From Linyphia triangularis (Eukaryota; Arthropoda; Arachnida; Araneae; Linyphiidae), in contig OZ021724.1 of the NCBI GenBank assembly GCA_963978545.1, positions 29,811,933 to 29,875,932 of the forward strand: a stretch of DNA of 64,000 nt, in the 5' to 3' direction. The position numbers and the translations under genes are program-made. Below the pieces are notes generated by a model that worked only from the letters and a program-made list of their open reading frames with translations, ran no database searches and had not been told where the DNA came from. Positions 60,001 to 64,000 of this stretch are shown here, one piece after another; within the stretch, counting starts at the first letter, position 1; every line of letters starts with the position of its first letter.

Positions 60001-62031
60001 TTCATGGTTCATTTGAATCAAAATTAAAATGTACTTCATACTAGTCTAAAATCTAACAAAAAAAAAATTCCCTTAAGAATTAAAATAATGTAATTACCAT
60101 TGCCCAATATGCAACCTTATTAAGAAATGCCAACGTAAAATGTTCACAACTTATAAATAAGTAAAGTTAAACTTATTTCTTGTTAAAGTACTTATTACAT
60201 ATATTAAACGCAAACTCCAAAGCATCATATATTTCAGACGAATCCAACATATAGATTGGTTGGTTTGTACGCTCAACAACCTATTTATATGTATAATGAC
60301 TGCTAATCAGGCTGAGACCTACAACTTAACGTAGATTCCGAACCACAACGAACTTCCATTCCTAACCCTGGATTCACACTCAGCACCTTTAGCATGGGAG
60401 GCCAGAGCTCTAACCACGCAGTCATCATGTGGGCCCAACATTTAAGAGTAAACATCGAAAAAATACTACTGACTGCCACTGAACATTTAAAATTGTTGAA
60501 TTAAAAAGTTAATTGAAACGTTTCGATATGCTCAAGATAAATTTGATTGCAATTCTTGCACAACTTTTGTTAATTAAATATCTATTTCTTTATTCTGTAA
60601 CAATTTTACCTTTATTGTAAGAAGCTTCTGCAGGGGAGATATTAGTCAATTTTAACAAATTGTATAATTGTGCATGCCTGGCAAATGGGAATGCTGCATC
60701 TTAATTAGAACATGTGTAGGAATGATTTGCGATCTTTTAGTGATAGTTACAATCACAATCCAACTTTTTTGTTTTCAGATTATCTGGCGCCGTCAGCAAC
60801 ACGAGGGCTATAATGCGCCGAAACATTCGTCATTAGATAAGCCAACATACATTTACAAACACCCATGCCTAACACGGGACTCGAACCCGCAAAATCGCGG
60901 TCTAGAAGCTACCACGCTAACCACTATACCGTTTGGTCGGCATTTTTGGAGGCACCGACAACTTTTTTAAATTGACAAATACTTCTTAGGAGTCATTAAA
61001 TGAAAGGCATATCCAAAAACACTAAACTTTCAAATCTTATTATGTATTGAAATAAAAAAAAATACTGATTATATAAACAAAAGCGTACCTGGTTAAGTAG
61101 ATTCGGAGAGTATTTGTTGCACGACTTACAAGCAATACAAAAATATGGCGTTTTGTTCAGTTTCGATATAGTTACTGTATCCGTTAACTGTTTGTGTTTC
61201 AGGCTTTGCCCGAACTTAAATGATCAAAACTGGTGTGGCTGTGTTGATTATTAAATTAACAGAAATGGGTAGGTGAAAGTTAATAAATAATGTATTACAA
61301 GTACAGAGCTCTACAATTAGAAATAAGATTTTTGGTGATGGTTTTGGAGTGATTTATTTGGTAAAATCACACAATCTACCATCTAGTTAGTGAACATGAG
61401 ATGTGGCAGATTCTTAGGTTTTATCCATTTCCTTTTCCATTACTGGTTATGGCGTTCATTGACAATTGATCAAAGAGTCAGGACTCTACCTTATATAGAA
61501 CTCTTTAAACCAAACCAAATCAAAACTTATGATATATTATTTTTATCAACCGCACTATGGGCACTATGATAATAAAGAGACAATCTCGAAGAACATCTCT
61601 TGGGCTCACAACTATTTAAAACTGATGGGTAACTGGTAACCTTCAGAAAGCAAAACTGATCAGACTGGCAAAAGGGATAAATGCGTCAGCATCTGAAACT
61701 ATCTCTATCATACGCAATGCTATATGAGCTAGAAACTAATAAATTCTATGGGGCCTTGGAACACTGACAATCAGTTTGAATTCAACTTCTCACCTCCCAG
61801 TCTCCAGGACTGATGCTCTTGAAGCCAAAGTGCTCCTCCACCAACTTGAGGAAGGATCGAGGTGCCTCTTTATCGCCTCCTTCCACCTCCTCTTCTTTCT
61901 CTTCATCCTCTTCCTCGTCTGGCAGTGAGTCGTCAATAGGCATAAAACCGGCCTCGTCAGGATCTACGTCATCCACGTCACCGTACAGTGTTGGGATCCA
62001 CTGCTGAAGGAAGTTGTACAAGTCCTCCACC
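32941..62031 (-). CDS. OXR1: OXR1/mustard-type TLDc-domain protein, 3' part of gene, six exons
   Basis: Oxidation resistance protein 1 family: protects against oxidative stress, and TLDc proteins are known to bind the V-ATPase and promote its disassembly. Exons on the - strand, in order: 62031-61794, 38244-38137, 37137-36985, 35987-35892, 34666-34593 and 33076-32941. Every junction keeps frame with GT/AG borders. Products in order: VEDLYNFLQQWIPTLYGD plus an acidic stretch ending GDWE; a linker with LPLPDLLSPSEILTEDHIKE; then the TLDc domain from GYPWTRIFSTSHDG to FIIKTLEAWGFA at the stop. The join DWE|V matches the same junction I recall in vertebrate OXR1. N-terminal LysM/GRAM exons are not in the window. 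The first intron seen is 23.5 kb and crowded with transposons. Confidence 0.92.
33800..33960 (-). pseudogene. Tc1/mariner-type transposase C-terminal relic
   Basis: On the - strand, downstream of a CAGGGTGTCCGGAC terminus (about 33958-33945), the frame reads FIKAVVYKQKIETVNELKNR and VIPAIH. This is the (W)GF(I/L)K..VY......EL..RI..A(I/C) pattern near the end of mariner-type transposases. Only the terminal region remains, directly linked to a terminal inverted repeat, so it is an internally deleted element. It lies in an OXR1 intron. Confidence 0.55.
34593..34666 (-). CDS. OXR1: OXR1 exon: TLDc core 3
   Basis: 74 bp; phase 0 start, two bases left at the end; acceptor TTTTGCAG, donor GTAAGT. 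Reads VFKWTGNNEYYVKGDHESVS and IGAS: the F.WTG.N..F..GD..S...G core of TLDc. Confidence 0.92.
34948..35710. mobile_element. TA-flanked MITE-type element (763 bp) in an OXR1 intron
   Basis: The left end CAAGGTTTATCTAAAAAATC and the reverse complement of the right end CAGGGTGTGTCTAGAATATC match at roughly three-quarters of positions over about 37 bases. TA flanks both (34946-34947, 35711-35712). The terminus is of the CAGGGTGT type shared with the 9.8-kb MITE. No intact frame inside. Confidence 0.6.
35892..35987 (-). CDS. OXR1: OXR1 exon: TLDc core 2
   Basis: 32 codons, phase 0-0; acceptor CTCATTAG, donor GTATGC. Reads VFGALLSYPLRRSDSFYGTG, then ESFLFTFHPAFK: the FGA...P....FYGTGE.F.F.F strand-turn motif of TLDc. 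Confidence 0.93.
36985..37137 (-). CDS. OXR1: OXR1 exon: TLDc core 1
   Basis: 51 codons, phase 0-0; acceptor TTTCCAG, donor GTAAGT. Contains LPARAVGYPWTRIFSTSHDG, then FHLKSLYRKMTEFDSPVILV and IEDTEEA. This is the G.PW..(V/I)(Y/F)ST..HG.SL..LYR block diagnostic of TLDc. Confidence 0.93.
38137..38244 (-). CDS. OXR1: OXR1 exon: linker into TLDc
   Basis: 36 codons, phase 0 at both ends, acceptor TTTTCCCAG, donor GTGCGT. Reads VLSLGEMEKIDYSELELPLP, then DLLSPSEILTEDHIKE, matching the SxLLxxxxIxxL entry of the TLDc domain. Because it starts in phase 0 it can accept several upstream exons, including the candidate short-isoform exon at 44.2 kb. Confidence 0.9.
39816..41340 (+). mobile_element. Helitron, internally deleted, with an ORF start
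   Basis: Begins TCTATATATATATAAAACTA after an A and ends ...CACACAGCTAG before a T, as expected for Helitron insertion between A and T with 5' TC and 3' CTRR ends and no target duplication. A short GGTCC/GGACC stem lies just upstream of the 3' end. The 5' end shares TCTATATAT with the Helitron at 49.5 kb. Inside is the start of a basic protein frame (41079-41201). Confidence 0.7.
41079..41201 (+). pseudogene. Helitron-internal short basic ORF (relic N-terminus of Rep/helicase?)
   Basis: 40 codons from ATG to TGA: MPPKRRTYKDAKYRASAAKR, then ARASPLQKQHRRMAESAIIK. Helitron Rep/helicase proteins often start with such an Arg/Lys/Ala-rich segment; that assignment is inference from position and composition. 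No Rep (HUH) or helicase motif follows within the element. Confidence 0.45.
41945..42123 (-). mobile_element. SINE family 2 copy
   Basis: Head on the - strand starts GCCCACCTGATGGCTGTGTG, with a GTGGTTAGCGAT A-box-like stretch and a GTTCGAATTCC B box. The tail ends with ATCAATC. Flanked by ACCAAAAT (41933-41940, 42124-42131). A second copy is at 60255-60434. Confidence 0.75.
42305..42485 (-). mobile_element. SINE family 1 copy in OXR1 intron
   Basis: Full tRNA head, A and B boxes and body; 14-base duplication CCATCTACTTCCAG at 42291-42304 and 42486-42499. Its orientation is the same as OXR1 transcription. The open frame at 42161-42505 is a read-through of the antisense strand. Confidence 0.93.
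44148..44222 (-). CDS. OXR1: Candidate alternative first coding exon of OXR1 (TLDc-only isoform)
   Basis: On the - strand an ATG at 44222, immediately preceded by an in-frame TAA, opens 25 codons: MGLRIFFETYVAGLWRLLHG, then EDKMQ. This is followed directly by the donor CAG|GTCAGT in phase 0. Splicing to 38244 (phase 0) would give ...EDKMQ|VLSLGEMEK with the complete TLDc domain. It lies in a GC-richer island (about 44105-44345) within otherwise very AT-rich intron, as expected of an internal promoter and first exon. TLDc-only short isoforms are known for OXR1 and NCOA7. The N-terminus is hydrophobic/aromatic, a possible amphipathic helix. No RNA evidence is available, so this is inference from frame, donor, start and composition. 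Confidence 0.55.
44223..44345 (-). promoter_or_regulatory. GC-richer island upstream of the candidate OXR1 short-isoform start
   Basis: About 120 bases with much higher G+C than the flanks, containing several short upstream ATGs (for example in GGATGTCG and GCAGATGGG). It could be a 5' UTR and core promoter. No TATA box is clear. Confidence 0.3.
45362..45566 (-). mobile_element. SINE family 3 copy (tRNA-headed)
   Basis: - strand head GCCTATTCAGTATAGTGGTG with A box TAGTGGTGAGCG and B box GGTTCAATTCC, then a ~120-base GC-richer body containing AAGGGATCCGGACTAAGTAA. The distal end abuts a C-run at 45341-45354. No target duplication was identified. Confidence 0.65.
47543..48339. repeat. Near-perfect 252-bp inverted repeat around a 293-bp spacer
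   Basis: Arms 47543-47794 and 48088-48339 are equal in length and differ at only about two positions when one is reverse-complemented (GCACC/GCGCC and ACGTACA/AAGTACA). The outer ends are CCCCCCAAAAAAAC and GTTTTTTTGGGGGG. The spacer has no repeat or gene. It could be a fold-back/MITE-type element or a recent inverted duplication. If transcribed as part of the OXR1 pre-mRNA it would form a long hairpin. Confidence 0.92.
48300..49340 (-). pseudogene. Decayed coding sequence of unknown, probably transposon, origin
   Basis: - strand frames after a possible start at 49333 (MPSKSQQNKLKK) switch frame and continue with KRRLFEGVASITKRKGIDIT and CSASCKIVDQKNLSYIIETE. Later pieces read KSLTGVSLHTSSTEPFFAES and SLAASFRQMLRCSEELEKYI. 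The composition is protein-like across 1 kb but broken by several stops and frame changes. I recognise no domain. It abuts the large inverted repeat and could belong to the same element. Confidence 0.4.
49506..50213 (+). mobile_element. Non-autonomous Helitron, complete ends
   Basis: 5' end TCTATATATTTAATAGGCAA after A (49505), 3' end CTAG before T (50214). The 3' end is preceded immediately by the hairpin GGGGGCAAAGCCCCC (50196-50210) and by a series of GAGCG..AGCGAGC repeats (50095-50195). These are the classic Helitron hallmarks: TC/CTAG ends, A-T target and no duplication. 708 bp, no transposase frame. Confidence 0.9.
52022..52202 (-). mobile_element. SINE family 1 copy in OXR1 intron
   Basis: Complete tRNA head and body; 12-base duplication TTGTGCCTTTAG at 52010-52021 and 52203-52214. 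The head carries a few substitutions (AGCGAGCTAGC in the A-box region), so pol III activity may be reduced. Confidence 0.92.
52737..52922. mobile_element. MITE family (CTATACAGAGCCAC ends), copy 1
   Basis: Left ACTATACAGAGCCACTCGAG and right AGCTCTGTATAATAAGGGTC form an imperfect inverted pair. The interior shares GACAAGCCA, GAAACATGCAAT and CTATGGAGCTT with the copy at 56.2 kb. No coding frame. Confidence 0.65.
53790..54302 (-). mobile_element. One-ended fragment of the long-inverted-repeat family
   Basis: Read from 54302 leftward: AAGGGTGCGGAATATAGCAC, ACTTTCAATTGCAC, CATCAACGACTG (reverse), TTTTTCAACTTTTTACACC and CCATGGCCACTAGTGACCCA, in the family order. There is no opposite end. A (ATT)n patch at 53925-53945 interrupts it. 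The long open frame starting at 54235 begins inside this repeat. Confidence 0.6.
55146..55442 (-). CDS. Unrecognised 99-codon open segment with splice-like borders, possible OXR1 cassette exon
   Basis: On the - strand, after a possible acceptor (TATTTGAG), a phase 0 frame reads DTLLARAIAEKASESSTVFE, SWKSMWGDLKKLCNGSVRTF, SGKLGHDMHILFVRATDDSE and more. It ends TSSK at a good donor (AAG|GTAAAT), also phase 0. Because both neighbouring OXR1 borders (61794 and 38244) are phase 0, it could be inserted without a frame change. The body looks like real protein (varied, charged, one Trp-rich patch). I recognise no domain, and the ancestral OXR1 junction joins perfectly without it. Alternatives: a relic of a transposon gene or an unrelated nested exon. 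Confidence 0.35.
56158..56405. mobile_element. MITE family (TATACAGAGCCAC ends), copy 2
   Basis: Inverted ends CCTTGTTATACAGAGCCACT and AGTGGCTCTGTATAATAAGG. The interior carries repeated GAGCCAC...GTGGC palindromic modules (around 56255 and 56340). 248 bp, non-coding, related to the copy at 52.7 kb. Confidence 0.75.
56508..56540. repeat. (ATT)n microsatellite
   Basis: About ten ATT/TTA units followed by T-rich sequence; likely length-variable. Confidence 0.9.
56921..57097 (-). mobile_element. SINE family 1 copy in OXR1 intron
   Basis: Complete element; 14-base duplication GCTTCTCTAACGGG at 56907-56920 and 57098-57111. The A box reads TAGTGGTTAGCG and the B box is intact. Confidence 0.93.
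57598..58395 (+). mobile_element. One-ended fragment of the long-inverted-repeat family, with a small SINE insert
   Basis: Starts AGGGTTGTGGAATATCGCACAA (split here for length: AGGGTTGTGG, AATATCGCAC) and keeps ACTAGTCACTGCATTTAAAT, TTTTTCAACTTTTTAAG and CATGGCTACCACTAACTTGT. It fades near 58395. A short SINE-like insert at 57933-57989 interrupts it. Confidence 0.65.
57933..57989 (-). mobile_element. Very short truncated SINE-tail insert
   Basis: A 57-base piece starting GGTTGGTTGG and ending near CTGCGCA, flanked by TCTCAAG and GCTCAAG. Comparison with the other family copies (GATGCTCAAG uninterrupted) shows it is an insertion with a short target duplication. Confidence 0.55.
58864..59052 (+). 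pseudogene. piggyBac-type transposase relic
   Basis: One frame with one internal stop reads VPWIKFYNNKTKLGVDLVDE, then M, stop, HKYIMKVECFQLLL and RDFYNNLNLAALKM. It resembles the FYN.TK.GVD..D.M......R....RWP..(I/L)FY.(L/M)L..AALNA region of piggyBac transposases, including the catalytic-region Asp pair. No TTAA-flanked ends were found, so only a fragment remains. Confidence 0.7.
59543..59723 (-). mobile_element. SINE family 1 copy in OXR1 intron
   Basis: Complete; 14-base duplication CCTATCATAATCAA at 59529-59542 and 59724-59737. The open frame at 59468-59773 is its antisense strand. Confidence 0.93.
60255..60434 (-). mobile_element. SINE family 2 copy
   Basis: - strand head GCCCACATGATGACTGCGTG with TGGTTAGAGCTCTGG (A-box region) and a weak B box (GTGTGAATCCAGG). 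Flanked by CCAACAT at 60244-60250 and 60435-60441. More diverged than family 1 copies, so probably older. Confidence 0.75.
60771..60958 (-). mobile_element. SINE family 1 copy with a 5' extension
   Basis: The target duplication CAACTTTTTT (60761-60770, 60959-60968) places 17 additional bases (TCGGTGCCTCCAAAAAT on the - strand) upstream of the usual GCCGACC head. The B-box flank reads CGATTTTGCGGGTTCGAGTC. Otherwise a standard copy. Confidence 0.88.
61794..62031 (-). CDS. OXR1: OXR1 exon: pre-TLDc conserved segment and acidic linker
   Basis: 238 bp; one base (G) belongs to a codon split with an upstream exon outside the window or unseen. Acceptor GACAG, donor GTGAGA. Encodes VEDLYNFLQQWIPTLYGD, then DEAGFMPIDD, a Glu/Asp-rich run of about 20 residues, and FGFKSISPGDWE. 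The YNF..QW.P..Y pattern is conserved in OXR1 and NCOA7. Phase 0 at its 3' end. Confidence 0.88.
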
Positions 62032-62279
62032 CTGTCATGAACACAAAAATATATAGCGATGACTAGGTGAGGATGGTAATAATTTTGTTTATATATATAT
62101 ATAACCCAAACATTATACATATAATCAAAGATAAAAAATTTGTTACAATTACTGTCGTATTTACTCATTTTTTACACAAGAATTTTCAGAGTTTCTAAAT
62201 GATAAACACAAATGTAACTAGTATAAAGCATCGATATAATAAACAATTGGATTGCTCCGATTGCAATGTAAGGAGAAAA

Positions 62280-62600
62280 ACGCACTGGTAGTTTGCTGAT
62301 GATGTGTGGACGATGGATGTATGGATCTAATTACTGTTCACTTCTATAGTCATGCGGGAAACCTTGTAAAGAGCTAGAGTAGATATTATTTTGCACATTT
62401 TTATTAATTAAGATCTACTATTGACAGTCCTGCCTGGCACAATCAAGGATTTTTTTACTTATTTTTTCACTCCTCGGCAATCCGTTTTTTTTTTTTTTTT
62501 TTTTTTTTGTCCACCCAACGATCCGGCAATGGCTTCATTTTCCCAACGTTAAACATTTTATCCAGTTGTTTATCTATATCGATGGTATAGTGAACAAACT
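62280..62600 (-). repeat. Second copy of the dispersed repeat seen at 28.07-28.67 kb
   Basis: The reverse complement matches 28360-28660 with about the divergence of an old repeat. A poly-T run (62487-62508) sits where the other copy has its stop codon. The relic peptide IDIDKQLDKMFNVGKMKPLP is followed by DRWVD. Confidence 0.55.
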
Positions 62601-63171
62601 CACTTGGTTTTCTGCAATATCTCATTTAAAAAACAAATTAATAGTCTGCAATTGTTGGGCTGCCTGATAAGAGTTTTTCTATTCAAGTTGCAAAATTAAT
62701 ATAAGAGTTATATTCATCACTCACTCACTCAAATGGCGCTAGCATCACGTTTTTTATTCAGTTCAGCGAGCGATGAACAAGCTGATCCGTATTCGAGATA
62801 AAGCATGAGCGTTTGGAAGGGTTCTTTATAAGTTTAGGTTGCAAGTCAAGTGTAGGTGTATATTGAATCAAATTCACAGCAAGGGAGATTAGGCTTTATC
62901 GCGATCAAGAATTGCAACTCAAGTGAAGTTGTATATTGAACGAATTCACAAGAAGGAGAATTATTAAATTAATTTACATGCAATTTTTAATAAATATTTC
63001 GTGTATATTAAATCAAAGTGTTTGTTATATTTATAATTTTTCAACCGAGCGTCTAAGGGGCCCTACAACTTCCAGTTCCTCACTTTTAACATCTCTAAAG
63101 CATTCCCTCCTTCAATTTTTCCCCCCTTTTTTTTTTCTGCATTCTGTACCAGAATATATTGCTCCCTGATC

Positions 63172-63326
63172 ATATGAATCCCACTGCGCCGAAAATCATT
63201 GCAAAAAGTTTCAAAATTTGAAGGGGGGTTTCAGACGGCGCCAGGTAATCTGAAAACAACCAAACAACCCTCCTTCAAATTCTGAATCTTTTTGCAATGA
63301 TTTTCGGCGCAGTGGGATTCATACGT
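63172..63326. repeat. Palindrome with ~57-bp arms and a SINE tail in the loop
   Basis: Arms 63172-63228 and 63268-63326 (ATGAATCCCACTGCGCCGAA and its complement at the outside) match at most positions. The loop carries GACGGCGCCAGGTAATCTGA and AAACAACCAAACAACC, the tail of SINE family 1. The arms contain ACTGCGCCGAA, also found in the truncated SINE at 22.5 kb. Confidence 0.85.
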
Positions 63327-63754
63327 AGCTTTAGCACAATAAAAAAATCCAATTTAACCAACTCAAATAACATTAACCCTTAAAAAGATTTCTTTCTTTT
63401 CTTCAGCAAGGAGAACTTTTTTACCATTATAATTTTAAATCAGCCATTTAAAAAGTTAGAAATATAAATACCAGAGGTTTAAAATTATTTTTTTAGAAAA
63501 AGCAATTAGAAACTCGGAAGTTTCTATTTATGCATTATGAATTCATTAAGTCTGTTTTAGTAGCTTTAAAAGAATAAATTACTTATGATCAGTGAGCAAT
63601 ATATTATGGTACAGAACGCAAAAAAAAAATCCGAACGATGTCTATATCTTCGGTTCTAATTATCGTAGAATCTTGCGGTTTGCACCAAAATGTTTTGTTT
63701 ACAATTTTCTATAAGTCTCGTTCAGAACATTTTTATGTATACTAAGTAAATTTA

Positions 63755-63823
63755 GAAATGTTTCGGCGCATTATAGCCCTCGTGTTGCTGACGGCGCCAG
63801 ATAATCTGAATACAACCAACCAA
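63755..63823 (+). mobile_element. 5'-truncated SINE family 1 copy, + orientation
   Basis: 69 bases, TTTCGGCGCATTATAGCCCT through the CCAACCAA tail, with the 13-base duplication CTAAGTAAATTTA at 63742-63754 and 63824-63836. It lacks the tRNA head. It is the only clear family 1 copy here in the + direction apart from the palindrome loop. Confidence 0.9.
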
Positions 63824-64000
63824 CTAAGTAAATTTAACTCTATCATTAAAAATTTCAATACGAACCTCTATTTTTTTTATTTTTTTTTTTAATGTTTTCA
63901 TTCGATTTAGAATACTTAGTTTACCCTAGATACCAAATTTCAGTTCATTGTGTTGAAAAACACATCACTTATGAGTAAAAATGTTTTGGTCGATCTTGAG

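Overview
The window is animal nuclear DNA: AT-rich, intron-rich and full of transposons. Exons have clean GT/AG borders and are recognisable only as short islands. The low gene density, the mix of mariner, Tc1, Helitron, piggyBac and LINE debris, and several tRNA-headed SINE families suggest an arthropod, probably a spider or other chelicerate. That placement is inference and no single sequence proves it.

Two host genes converge. On the + strand, from the left edge to about 11.5 kb, lies the 3' half of a DYRK-family protein kinase. Six exons run from kinase subdomain VIb/VII to the stop codon, and the closest remembered match is DYRK4. On the - strand, from about 62.0 kb down to 32.9 kb, lies the 3' part of an OXR1/mustard (TLDc-domain) gene. 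Six exons give the acidic linker and the whole TLDc domain. The N-terminal exons of both genes lie outside the window. A 23.5-kb OXR1 intron (38.2-61.8 kb) holds most of the mobile DNA. It also holds a candidate alternative first exon (44.15-44.22 kb, 25 codons, ATG-initiated, phase 0) that would give a short TLDc-only isoform, and an unrecognised 99-codon phase 0-0 open segment at 55.1-55.4 kb.

Mobile DNA by position: C-terminal LINE coding sequence at the left edge (1-366, -); a Tc1-like element with perfect ends (3.8-5.0 kb); a 2.1-kb element with very long inverted termini (6.1-8.3 kb) plus three partial relatives (17.2, 53.8 and 57.6 kb); TA-flanked MITE-type elements (9.8 and 34.9 kb); a nested SINE pair (19.2-19.85 kb); a 5'-truncated RT/RNase H LINE with a 13-bp target duplication (22.7-24.8 kb); a decayed mariner with 28-bp inverted repeats (24.9-26.2 kb); two Helitrons (39.8-41.3 and 49.5-50.2 kb); an almost perfect 252-bp-arm inverted repeat (47.5-48.3 kb); a piggyBac remnant (58.9 kb); and at least six full or near-full copies of one ~180-bp tRNA-derived SINE, most with intact 10-14-bp target duplications.

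The two host genes have no evident functional link. I see no operon-like or defence-like system, CRISPR array or bona fide tRNA/rRNA gene. The most useful biological lead is the putative internal promoter/first exon of OXR1. The rest is genome-dynamics information.
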